Assembly: GCA_027943245.1 (NCBI GenBank)
Contig: JANDJZ010000435.1
Location: 1 to 41,170 of the forward strand
Source: Acanthamoeba sp. SK_2022b
Lineage: Eukaryota > Discosea > Longamoebia > Acanthamoebidae
Length of the DNA stretch: 41,170 nucleotides
Direction of reading: 5' to 3'
Part shown: positions 25,768 to 33,359 of the stretch, piece by piece
Position numbering within the stretch: the first letter of the stretch is position 1
Layout: each line of letters starts with the position of its first letter
Made by a program: the position numbers and the translations under genes
Notes under the pieces: generated by a model
Seen by the model: the letters and a program-made list of their open reading frames with translations, nothing else
Database searches by the model: none
Told to the model about the DNA's origin: nothing

Positions 25768-27210
25768 GTGTTGCAACGAGTCATGATGTTAACTTTACCG
25801 CTGCTGCTGACCGGCTGTCTGTCGCTGGATCCGCACTACCAGCGCCCGGCGGCGCCGGTGCCCGCCAACCTGCCGCAGGGCGAGGCCGGCGGCAACCAGG
25901 CGCTGAGCTACCCGGACGTCGCCTGGCGCGACTATGTCCAGGACGCCCGGCTGCGCCAGGTGGTGGCGCTGGGGCTGAACAGCAGCCGCGATCTGCGGGA
26001 GGCGATCGCCAATATCGCGTCGGCGCGCGCCCTGTACGGCGAGCAGCGCTCGGCGCTGTTCCCGACAATCAATGCCACCGCCGACGGCAGCCGCGGGCGG
26101 GCGCTGACCGGCAGCGGCAACGCCACCGCGCTGAGCCAAAGCTACGAAGCCGCGGCCGGCGTCAGCGCATTCGAGTGGGATCTGTTCGGCAAGAACGCCA
26201 GCCTGTCGCGCGCGGCGTTCGAAACCTATCTGGCGAACTCGGAGGCGGCGAAAAGCACCCGTCTGACGCTGATCGCCGATATCGTCACCGACTGGGTGGC
26301 GGTGGCGGCCGAGCGCAGCAATCTGGCGGTGGCGCAGCAGACGATGGCGAGCGCCAAACGGTCGCTGGACGTCACGCGCAACAATCAGCAGCACGGGATT
26401 GCGTCGCTGGTTGACGTGGCGTCGGCGGAAACCGTCTATCAGCAGGCGCGATCGGACGCTGCCAGCTACGCCACCAGCGCCGCGCAGGCGAAAAACGCGC
26501 TGGATTTGGCGGTAGGGCAAAGCGTGCCGGAAAACCTGCTGCCGAGCGGCATCGAGGCGCTGGGCGGGATCATGCGCGATCTGCCGGCCGGCGTCTCTTC
26601 GCAAGTGTTGCTGAAGCGGCCGGACGTGCTGCAGGCCGAGCATAACCTGAAATCTGCTAACGCCAATATCGGCTCGGCGCGGGCGGCGTTCTTCCCGTCG
26701 ATCAGCCTGACCGCCAGCGGCGGCGTGGGCAGCGGTGAACTCTCCTCGTTGTTCAGCCACGGCGCCGGCGTTTGGTCGTTCGCACCGAGCATCAGCCTGC
26801 CGATCTTCAGCGGCGGCTATAATACGGCTCAGCTCAACTACACCCAGGCGCAGAAAGACCTGTATGTCGCCACCTATGAGAAAGCGGTGCAGACGGCATT
26901 TCAGGAAACCGCCGACGCGCTGGCGCGCAAAGCCACGCTGCAGGAACAGCTGGCGGCGCAAACCGGCTATGTGGCGGCGGCGCAGCAATATTATCGCCTG
27001 GCCGAGCTGCGTTACCGCCAGGGCGTGGACAGCTACCTGACGCTGCTGGACGCGCAGCGCACGCTGTACACGGCGCAACAGGCGCTGATCGCCGCGCAGC
27101 AGACCGCGTACGACAATCAGGCCACCCTGTATAAAGTGTTGGGCGGCGGCGTTACCGCCGAGCGGCAGGGGGATGGCGTCCTCGCCGACAAGGCGACGCT
27201 CAGCCGCTAA
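25768..27210 (+). CDS. RND efflux outer-membrane factor (OprM/TolC-type lipoprotein)
   Basis: A 480-residue outer-membrane channel lipoprotein of the NodT/OprM family. The lipobox LTGC gives Cys17. The family's duplicated coiled-coil/barrel architecture is visible: VVALGLNSSRDLREAIANIASARALYGEQRSALFPTINA in the first half and RPDVLQAEHNLKSANANIGSARAAFFPSISL in the second. The gene starts with GTG 25768, one base after the RND stop and six bases after AGGAG; ATG 25783 is a possible alternative. Having its own channel separates this operon from two-gene systems that borrow TolC. A strong terminator follows. Confidence 0.94.
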   Translation: MLQRVMMLTLPLLLTGCLSLDPHYQRPAAPVPANLPQGEAGGNQALSYPDVAWRDYVQDARLRQVVALGLNSSRDLREAIANIASARALYGEQRSALFPTINATADGSRGRALTGSGNATALSQSYEAAAGVSAFEWDLFGKNASLSRAAFETYLANSEAAKSTRLTLIADIVTDWVAVAAERSNLAVAQQTMASAKRSLDVTRNNQQHGIASLVDVASAETVYQQARSDAASYATSAAQAKNALDLAVGQSVPENLLPSGIEALGGIMRDLPAGVSSQVLLKRPDVLQAEHNLKSANANIGSARAAFFPSISLTASGGVGSGELSSLFSHGAGVWSFAPSISLPIFSGGYNTAQLNYTQAQKDLYVATYEKAVQTAFQETADALARKATLQEQLAAQTGYVAAAQQYYRLAELRYRQGVDSYLTLLDAQRTLYTAQQALIAAQQTAYDNQATLYKVLGGGVTAERQGDGVLADKATLSR

Positions 27211-27219
27211 CCGTCGACT

Positions 27220-27255
27220 GCGCGCGCCAGGCATTTGGCTGCGCGCGGTTTTTTT
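27220..27255 (+). terminator. Rho-independent terminator of the RND operon
   Basis: GCGCGCGCC near 27220-27228 pairs with GGC-T-GCGCGC (27237-27246), one bulged base, followed by seven T (27249-27255). It ends the three-gene efflux operon. Confidence 0.85.
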
Positions 27256-27367
27256 ATGGAAAGTGTAAAGAAACAGAAAACCCGGCCGGCGGCCAGAACT
27301 CGCCGCGGTGAGCAGAGTCAGACAGAGAACCGCATTCATCTTTTACTCATACCGGCTCGAGGTCGTC

Positions 27368-27721
27368 ATGGCAGAAGACATTCAGCAACAGGTCATCGCG
27401 CTTATCGCCGCCTTCAACGCATCAGGGCGGCTGAAGAAGGGCGTGGCCATCACCCCGGAAACCGAGATCAACACCGCGCTCAACCTGTCGTTCAGCGATT
27501 CCAATACGCTGATGCGCCGCTACTTCGATACCTTCGGCGTCGACAGCGGCAACTACAACCACGAACTGTATTTCCAGCCGCCGACCAACACCGGGCGCTG
27601 GTTTTCCCCCTCGGCGTGCAAAGAGCATTCCCGGCCGCTGTGCGTGTCGATGCTGGTGCGTTCCGCGCGCGCCAAGCGCTGGCTGTACGACATTCACTTC
27701 CTGATCGAACAGCTCCGCTAG
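27368..27721 (+). CDS. DUF1493 family protein (acyl-carrier-like)
   Basis: A 117-residue small protein. The segment ITPETEINTALNLSFSDSNTLMRRYFDTFGVDSGNYNHELYF has the pattern of DUF1493, a family of enterobacterial proteins thought to resemble acyl carrier proteins (typically TPETNL...DDA..F...F.V....F...YF). The usual Asp-Ser attachment of carrier proteins is not evident here: the matching site reads FSDSN, so a Ser is present but the context is weak. ATG 27368 follows GAGGT; the frame's earlier start at 27308 lacks a site. It is convergent with the DJ-1 gene, eight bases apart. Function is unknown. Confidence 0.7.
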   Translation: MAEDIQQQVIALIAAFNASGRLKKGVAITPETEINTALNLSFSDSNTLMRRYFDTFGVDSGNYNHELYFQPPTNTGRWFSPSACKEHSRPLCVSMLVRSARAKRWLYDIHFLIEQLR

Positions 27722-27728
27722 CGCTGCG

Positions 27729-28298
27729 TTACTGCTCCAACACCTCGGCGAACTTCGCCAGCCACTGCGGATGCGCCGGCCAGGCCGGGGCGGTGACCAG
27801 ATTGCCGTCGACGTGCGCCTGATCGATGCCGATCTCCGCATAATGCCCGCCCCCCAGCCGCACTTCCGGCGCGCAGGCCGGGTAGGCGCTGCAGGTGCGG
27901 CCTTTCAACACCCCGGCCGCCGCCAGCAGCTGCGGGCCGTGGCAAACGGCGGCGATCGGTTTTTTCGCGGCGTCAAACGCCTGCACCAGCGCGATCACGT
28001 CGGGGTTCAGACGCAGGTATTCCGGCGCCCGGCCACCGGGGATCAAGAGCGCATCGTAGTGCTCTTCCTTGGCGGCGGCGAAGTCGGCATTTAAGGTAAA
28101 ACGGTGGCCGGGTTTCTCGCTGTAGGTCTGCGCCCCGTCAAAGTCGTGGATTGCGGTTTGGATATAATCGCCGACGGCTTTGCCGGGGCACACGGCGTCC
28201 ACCCAATGGCCGATCATCTGCAATGCCTGAAACGGCACCATGGTTTCGTAATCTTCGGCGTAGTCGCCGACCAGCATCAGGATCTTTTTCTTGCTCAT
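27729..28298 (-). CDS. DJ-1/PfpI family protein
   Basis: A 189-residue protein of the DJ-1/PfpI superfamily (class I glutamine amidotransferase-like fold). The nucleophile elbow is [18 protein letters not shown] with Cys119-His120, and the conserved acid is in DYAEDYE near residue 15. [13 protein letters not shown] is also typical. Members act as proteases, deglycases or glyoxalases; closely similar proteins are usually annotated as DJ-1/PfpI or protease I family. ATG 28298 follows GGAG. It is divergent from the acyl-CoA synthetase gene at 28434. Confidence 0.9.
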   Translation of the reverse strand: MSKKKILMLVGDYAEDYETMVPFQALQMIGHWVDAVCPGKAVGDYIQTAIHDFDGAQTYSEKPGHRFTLNADFAAAKEEHYDALLIPGGRAPEYLRLNPDVIALVQAFDAAKKPIAAVCHGPQLLAAAGVLKGRTCSAYPACAPEVRLGGGHYAEIGIDQAHVDGNLVTAPAWPAHPQWLAKFAEVLEQ

Positions 28299-28433
28299 GA
28301 TCACAACTCCTGCGGGATAGGGATTGCCTAAGGTATAGCCCAGCGCCCCTGGGAATGCGAACCGCAAAGCGCCTATCTATACTCGTGATACTGCGGCGCT
28401 TTTCTCGCCGCTCAACCCCAGGGAGGATCCCCG

Positions 28434-29972
28434 ATGCTGAATCTGGCTACCTTGCTTGAAGAGAGTGCGCGCACCTGGCCGGAGCGGCCGGCGGTGATAC
28501 AGGACGACAACCCGCTCAGCTATCGGGCGCTTAACGACATGGCCAATCGGGTGGCGAATTTGTTGGCCGCGCGCGGCGTGCGGCCCGGTGAACGGGTGGC
28601 GCTGGCCTGCCCGAACCGGCCGGAGTTTCCGGCTATCTATTACGGCATTCTTAAAAGCGGCGCGGTGGTGGTGCCGCTGAATATTCTGCTTAAAAGCGCA
28701 GAGTTCGACTATTACCTGGCGGATTCGGCGGCGGTGGCGCTGTTTTGTTTCGAGGGCAGCAGCGGCCTGCCGCTGGGGGAGGAAGCGCTGCGGGCGGCGG
28801 CGAAGGCGGAGCAGTGCCGCGAGGTGTTTATCATCGGCGATCGGTTGCCGCTCGAGGGGGAACGTTTCAGCGCGGCGATAGCCGAGCAGGCTAACGAATT
28901 CGCTTCGGCGACGACGATCGAAAGCGACACCGCAGTAGTGCTGTATACCAGCGGCACCACCGGCCGCGCCAAAGGGGCGGAGTTGACTCACGCCAATCTG
29001 GTGCTCAACGCCTTGGGATCGGTGCGGCTGTTCGACGGTTCGGAGACGGCCCCCGATCGTCACCTGGTGACCTTGCCGCTATTCCACACTTTTGGTTCGA
29101 CGGTGCAGATGAACGCCGGGTTCGCTTCCGCCGCCACTCTGGTGCTGGTCGAGCGCTTCGACGCCGCGCAGGCCATCGCGCTGATGCAACGGCACGGCAT
29201 CACCTTTTTCGCCGGGGTGCCGACCATGTATTGGGCGCTGTTGAATGCACTGGATGAGCACACGGATATCGAGCGCTTGCGCAGTACGCTGCGTATGGCG
29301 GTGTCCGGCGGTGCCAGCCTGCCGGTGCAGATCCTGGAGGATTTCTCGCGCCGCTTCGGCGTCAACATTCTCGAAGGGTATGGGCTGTCGGAGACCAGCC
29401 CGGTCGCCACCTTTAACCATCCCCATCGGGTAACCAAACCCGGCTCCATCGGCCAACCGATCTGGGGCGTGGAGGTGCGCCTGCTCGACGCCACCGGTCA
29501 GCCGGTCGACGGCATCGACCAGGTCGGGGAGATCGCGGTGCGCGGTTACAACATCATGAAAGGCTATCTGAACCGCCCTGAGGCGACGGCAGAGGTGCTG
29601 GAAAACGGCTGGTTCCGCACCGGTGACCTGGCGCGTCGCGACGCCGACGGCTTCTATTTCATCGTCGATCGGGCCAAGGACATGATCATCCGCGGCGGGT
29701 TCAACGTCTATCCGCGCGAGATTGAAGAGGCGCTGATTCGCCATCCGGCGGTGTCGCTGGTGGCGGTGATCGGCGTTGAACACCCGTCGCTGGGCGAAGA
29801 GATCAAAGCGGTGGTGGTATTGAAAGAAACGGAAGAGCCGATCGAGGAGGAAACGCTGATTGCCTGGAGCCGGGAGCGGCTGGCGGCGTACAAGTATCCG
29901 CGTATCGTCGAGTTCGTCGAGCGTTTGCCGATGACCAGTACCGGTAAGGTGTTGAAGCGCTGTTTGCGCTGA
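28434..29972 (+). CDS. Long-chain acyl-CoA synthetase (AMP-forming)
   Basis: A 512-residue ANL-superfamily ligase that activates a carboxylic acid as acyl-AMP and transfers it to CoA. P-loop-like motif YTSGTTGRAKGAELTHANL near residue 167; GYGLSETSP near 315 (adenine/acyl binding); RTGDLARRDADGF near 397; FNVYPREIEEALIRHP and the C-terminal lysine in MTSTGKVLKR complete the fold. Length fits medium- or long-chain FadD-like synthetases. ATG 28434 is preceded by GGGAGG. It is a single gene with a terminator hairpin behind it. The exact acid is not inferable. Confidence 0.92.
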   Translation: MLNLATLLEESARTWPERPAVIQDDNPLSYRALNDMANRVANLLAARGVRPGERVALACPNRPEFPAIYYGILKSGAVVVPLNILLKSAEFDYYLADSAAVALFCFEGSSGLPLGEEALRAAAKAEQCREVFIIGDRLPLEGERFSAAIAEQANEFASATTIESDTAVVLYTSGTTGRAKGAELTHANLVLNALGSVRLFDGSETAPDRHLVTLPLFHTFGSTVQMNAGFASAATLVLVERFDAAQAIALMQRHGITFFAGVPTMYWALLNALDEHTDIERLRSTLRMAVSGGASLPVQILEDFSRRFGVNILEGYGLSETSPVATFNHPHRVTKPGSIGQPIWGVEVRLLDATGQPVDGIDQVGEIAVRGYNIMKGYLNRPEATAEVLENGWFRTGDLARRDADGFYFIVDRAKDMIIRGGFNVYPREIEEALIRHPAVSLVAVIGVEHPSLGEEIKAVVVLKETEEPIEEETLIAWSRERLAAYKYPRIVEFVERLPMTSTGKVLKRCLR

Positions 29973-29979
29973 GGAAAAT

Positions 29980-30001
29980 CCGGCCTGCCGGGGCAGGCCG
30001 G
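29980..30001 (-). terminator. Terminator between convergent acyl-CoA synthetase and gdhA
   Basis: CCGGCCTGCC (29980-29989) and GGCAGGCCGG (29992-30001) are perfect 10-bp arms. On the minus strand the stem is followed by ATTTT, suiting termination of gdhA; on the plus strand there is no T run. Confidence 0.75.
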
Positions 30002-30011
30002 GATACGGGCA

Positions 30012-30813
30012 TCAACCTGGGTAGATGCCGCGCTCTTTACGTGCGGTCAGGATGCGCTCACAGGCCACGATGTAAGCCGCGGTGCGCAGGCTGCACTCTT
30101 TCTCGGCCGCCTTGTTCCAGACGTGGACCATGGCGTCGGTCATGATCTTGTCCATACGCTCGTTGATCTCGGACTCGCTCCAGAAGTAGCTCGCCATGTC
30201 CTGCACCCACTCGAAGTAACTGACCGTTACGCCGCCGGCGTTACAGATAACGTCCGGGACCACGGTGATGTTACGGGAACGCAGAATGTCGTCCGCTTCT
30301 GGGAAGGTTGGGCCGTTAGCGCCTTCCAGCACCAGCTTGGCGCTGAGGATTTCGGCGCGCTGACGGGTGATTTGGCCTTCCAGCGCCGCAGGGATCAGGA
30401 TGTCCATGTCGACCGACCAGAACGCTTCGCTTTCGATCTCGCTGGCGCCAGGGAAGCCGGCGATCTGCTTGTGCTTGGCCTGGTATTCGGTCAGCGCGGT
30501 CAGGTCGATGCCGTTGGCGTTGAACAGGGTGGCGGAGTGGTCCTGGATGGTGACGACGCGCGCGCCGACGCCAACGAACAGGCGAGCCGCTTCGCTGCCC
30601 ACGTTACCGAAGCCTTGTACCGCCACTTTGGCGCCTTCGATCTGCACGCCCAGACGCTTGGCCACTTCGCTGCCGGTGACGAACACGCCGCGGCCGGTCG
30701 CTTTCTCACGGCCCAGGGAGCCGCCGAGGTGGATTGGTTTGCCGGTGACCACGCCGGTGATGGTGGTGCCGTGGTTCATGGAGTAGGTGTCCATCATCCA
30801 GGCCATCACTTTG

Positions 30814-30845
<32 letters not shown>

Positions 30846-31286
30846 TTTCTGTGGCCCGATGATGAAGCCGATTTCGCTGGTGTAGCGGCGGGTCAGTCGC
30901 TCCAGTTCACCTTCAGACAGTTTGAACGGGTCGACGCGGATGCCGCCCTTGGCGCCGCCGTACGGCAGGTTGACCGCGGCACACTTGATGGTCATCCAGG
31001 CGGACAGGGCCATCACTTCGTTCAGATCGACGTCAGGGTGGAAGCGGATACCGCCTTTGCCCGGCCCACGCGACAGGTTGTGCTGTACGCGGAAACCTTC
31101 GAAGTGACGGATGGTGCCATCGTCCATCTGCAGCGGGATATCGACAATCAAAGCGCGCTTAGGGTGACGCAGCGTATCAACCCAGCGTGACAGCTCGCCG
31201 AGGTAAGGGGCGACGCGATCGATTTGTTGCAGATATGTAGCCCAAGCGGTGGTGCTGCTGTCTGAAGCGTAGGATAGCTTTTCCAT
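30012..31286 (-). CDS. gdhA: Glutamate dehydrogenase (Glu/Leu/Phe/Val family)
   Basis: A 424-residue enzyme interconverting glutamate with 2-oxoglutarate and ammonia. Conserved segments: [38 protein letters not shown] containing the substrate lysines, [21 protein letters not shown], the dinucleotide-binding [17 protein letters not shown], and [13 protein letters not shown]. The length and sequence belong to the shorter (about 420-residue) class common in Bacillus, archaea and some Enterobacterales, rather than the 447-residue E. coli GdhA. Coenzyme preference (NAD or NADP) cannot be told safely. ATG 31286 follows AAGG; a TTG at 31292 is less likely. The long AT-rich upstream gap probably holds complex control. 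Confidence 0.93.
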
Positions 31287-31826
31287 AACCAACCTTTATA
31301 TATTAGAGGTATTTATTTCGTTTAACCGTGGATTAGCAAGCGCATAACACTTTGCGACGCTAAATTTACCACTAATTATGCCGGTTGTTAGCCCCCCTCT
31401 CATCGGGCCAGCGGACGGTTTTTCGCCGCCTGCAGGGCGGCAAATGAATAGTTAATTACTTTTCATCGACGCTGAGCGTGTGCATGCATACTTTATGCAT
31501 ATAAAGCGCATAAAAACCCTTTTTATCTATTTTTCAGAAGCTTGAATGTGATCAAAAAGTTTCATTTTATTTAACTGCTATGTTGACAATGGCGTTTCCC
31601 CTCGGCAGCGTTAAAATCCTGTTAAAACGCCGTCTGCGGCCGTGTTTTTATCGTGCAAAGAGAAGCCTAATCCGAGGCTGTTTTAATGTGTTGCGGCCGT
31701 CGAGGCAGGGTCTGATAAATGTGCTCACCTGAAACGGACGGGTGACAGCGAGCGGCCACCCGTTCAGGTTTTGCCAATCAGCGTTAAAGAAGACCGCGCC
31801 GCCGTGGCGTGGTCATCCGGCACGCA
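31287..31826. other. 540-bp intergenic region upstream of gdhA
   Basis: No protein gene was found here. It is AT-rich in its middle part. It contains a palindrome CTTTAT-GCAT-ATAAAG (31491-31506), a GC stem GCCGCC-TGCAG-GGCGGC near 31429-31445, a short hairpin ending in five T (about 31624-31650), and a stronger hairpin with CCTGAA/CGGGTG against CACCCGTTCAGG (31728-31768) followed by TTTT. Part is the gdhA promoter region. The plus-strand hairpins ending in T runs with no gene before them leave room for a small RNA (see findings). Confidence 0.5.
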
Positions 31827-32174
31827 TTACGCGCCGGTATGCTGATAGCGTTTTAATTCCACCGGCTCAGCGCCGATACTCGCCAGATATTCTTTGACGG
31901 ACGCCGGCGCGGAAGCCCGCGTAAATTGGTAGATGTTTTCATCCGCATCCAACAGCGTCTCCCATTTTACAATGTTCACCCAGCGAGGTTCATTGTCTAC
32001 GCTGATGCCTGAGTCACGCGAAATGAACCCGTTCTGGTTTGAGATAAATTCCTCTTCTACACGCTTGTCCAATACGGCAAACGCTTCAGGGCTGAGTGAG
32101 GCCGGCAGTTTAAAACTTGAAACTTCAATAATGTAGCCGTTGGCGGAACAGTCCGCCCTAGATTCATGGTTCAT
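31827..32174 (-). CDS. Small hypothetical protein, antibiotic-biosynthesis-monooxygenase-like
   Basis: A 115-residue protein without signal or membrane segments. The pattern IIEVSSFKLPASLSPEAFAVLDKRVEEEFISNQNGFISRDSGI followed by RWVNIVKWETLLDADEN has the strand-helix-strand rhythm and the W-x-x-x-x-A/D spacing of dimeric ferredoxin-like (ABM) proteins, many of which act as small monooxygenases or haem/polyketide-handling proteins. The identification is by shape only. AAAGGA precedes ATG 32174. It is a single gene; a 14-bp palindrome lies 57-70 bp upstream with a -10-like element between. Confidence 0.7.
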   Translation of the reverse strand: MNHESRADCSANGYIIEVSSFKLPASLSPEAFAVLDKRVEEEFISNQNGFISRDSGISVDNEPRWVNIVKWETLLDADENIYQFTRASAPASVKEYLASIGAEPVELKRYQHTGA

Positions 32175-32230
32175 AGTAAAAGTCCTTTAAATTAAATTGC
32201 TTATACAACTCAAATTAAGCTGCATCCTTA

Positions 32231-32244
32231 TTGCAGTACTGCAA
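32231..32244. promoter_or_regulatory. 14-bp perfect palindrome, putative activator site
   Basis: TTGCAGTACTGCAA is a perfect palindrome. On the minus strand a -10-like TATAAG lies at 32205-32200, so the palindrome centre falls about -44 from the expected start of transcription, where no -35 element is evident. That is the usual place for a dimeric activator substituting for the -35 box of the small gene at 31827-32174. The regulator is unknown. Confidence 0.5.
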
Positions 32245-32563
32245 GTTAAATTTATTCTCGATGCCAGAAGGAAATAGTTAGGAATAGTCCGAATTGGCGT
32301 TTTTCTTTATGTAAAAGATGATGATTTTAATGGGATTTTTCTTGGATAAAGGAGTCCGCTAATCAATTCGCGATCGGCATGAAGTGAATAATTAAATAAA
32401 GGGGGTGGGGATTAATGTCATTGGCAAAGGTGCGGCTTTTAAATAACAAAACGGCATGTGAGTAAAGTGACTTTAAATATTTCCCTTTCCTCTTTCGCCT
32501 GGCGGGAGGTATTTTTCCGACGACCGGCAATGGCCAATTCTGATCCCGGGTGTGAACACTAAG
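32245..32563. other. AT-rich gap without a recognisable gene
   Basis: About 320 bp of AT-rich sequence upstream of the YheO/DauR-type regulator. I see no frame with both a good ribosome site and useful length; a 16-codon frame at 32415-32465 after a G-rich stretch is the best and was not accepted. Promoters for both flanking genes are probably here. Confidence 0.45.
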
Positions 32564-32605
32564 GGCGTTTGCAGCGCCGCCGTCGGCGCAGGGGGCGCAA
32601 ACGCC
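32564..32605. repeat. Long two-tier stem-loop upstream of the YheO/DauR-type gene
   Basis: GGCGTTTGC (32564-32572) and GCAAACGCC (32597-32605) form a perfect 9-bp outer stem; inside, GCGCCG (32574-32579) pairs with CGGCGC (32584-32589) around CCGT. It ends 84 bp before the start codon and has no T run, so it is a leader structure or cruciform rather than a terminator. Confidence 0.55.
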
Positions 32606-32688
32606 ATCCGCTCGGCAAGCGGCGGCAACTGCGGTATGCTAAGCGGCTGAACAGCAAACCAAACCGGGCTATACGGAGACACCCCAGC

Positions 32689-33309
32689 GTGCCGAACTCT
32701 TCTTCTCAACTCGAACTTTTACGCTCGGTCGCCGACGGCATCGCGGCGCTGTTTTTCCCGAATGCGGAAGTGGTGATCCACGATCTGGCCACCAACAAGA
32801 TTGCTTATCTGGCGAACAACCTGTCGAAGCGCAAACCGGGTGACGACGCCGGGCTGGACGACTTCGAGCTCGCCGGCGGCGCCGGCGTGACCGGCCCCTA
32901 TGAGAAGCTGAACTGGGACGGCAAAAAGATGCGCTCGGTGAGCATCGCCGCGCGCGACGAGCAGGGCAAGCCCAGCTATCTGCTGTGCATCAACCTGAGC
33001 ACCGCGATGTTCGAGGACGCCCGCAACGCGCTGGACATGTTCCTGTCGGTCACCCGGCTGCAGCCGCAGCCGCAAGCGCTGTTCAAAGATGACTGGCAGG
33101 AGAAGATCAACACCTTCCTGCACGACTGGCTGCGGCGCGAAAACGCCGCGCTCGGTGCGCTGAGCCGCGAACAGAAACGGCGGCTGGTCAGCGATCTCTA
33201 TCATCAGGGGGCGTTCAAGGCCAAAAGCGCCGCCGACTACATCGCCAACGTGCTGTCGATGGGGCGCGCCACGGTGTACAAGCATTTGCGGGAACTGAAG
33301 CAGGAGTAA
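32689..33309 (+). CDS. YheO/DauR-type transcriptional regulator (PAS-like plus helix-turn-helix)
   Basis: A 206-residue regulator. The N-terminal half (about residues 8-118) is the YheO-like PAS domain (LLRSVADGIAALFFPNAEVVIHDLATNKIAYLANNLSKRKPGDD...). The C-terminal part (about 145-205) is the HTH_22/DauR-type helix-turn-helix, ending SAADYIANVLSMGRATVYKHLREL. DauR controls D-arginine catabolism in Pseudomonas; other members have other ligands. The GTG at 32689 was chosen: GGAG lies 10 bases upstream, and the residues before it read as arginine-rich noise from the hairpin. It has no clear target gene beside it; the terminator that follows also serves the siderophore receptor gene. Confidence 0.87.
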   Translation: MPNSSSQLELLRSVADGIAALFFPNAEVVIHDLATNKIAYLANNLSKRKPGDDAGLDDFELAGGAGVTGPYEKLNWDGKKMRSVSIAARDEQGKPSYLLCINLSTAMFEDARNALDMFLSVTRLQPQPQALFKDDWQEKINTFLHDWLRRENAALGALSREQKRRLVSDLYHQGAFKAKSAADYIANVLSMGRATVYKHLRELKQE

Positions 33310-33330
33310 AGGCGGCGGGAAAGGCGGAAG

Positions 33331-33358
33331 AAATGGGCGGCGCTGGCCGCCCATTTTT
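33331..33358. terminator. Bidirectional terminator
   Basis: AAATGGGCGGC (33331-33341), loop GCTG, GCCGCCCATTT (33346-33356), a perfect 11-bp stem with T runs on the plus strand and a TTT on the minus strand. It serves the YheO/DauR-type gene and the convergent receptor gene. Confidence 0.92.
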
Positions 33359-33359
33359 G

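Noticed and set aside
25795..27339. 514-codon minus-strand open frame opposite the outer-membrane factor
   Set aside because: Antisense shadow; the opposite strand encodes a clear OprM/TolC-type lipoprotein.
31550..31575. CRP-like half-site TGTGATC upstream of gdhA
   Set aside because: Only one half matches; the opposite half is not a recognisable TCACA.
32415..32465. 16-codon frame after a G-rich stretch in the AT-rich gap
   Set aside because: Too short, no terminator or downstream coupling; the G-run is not a clear ribosome site. A leader peptide cannot be excluded.
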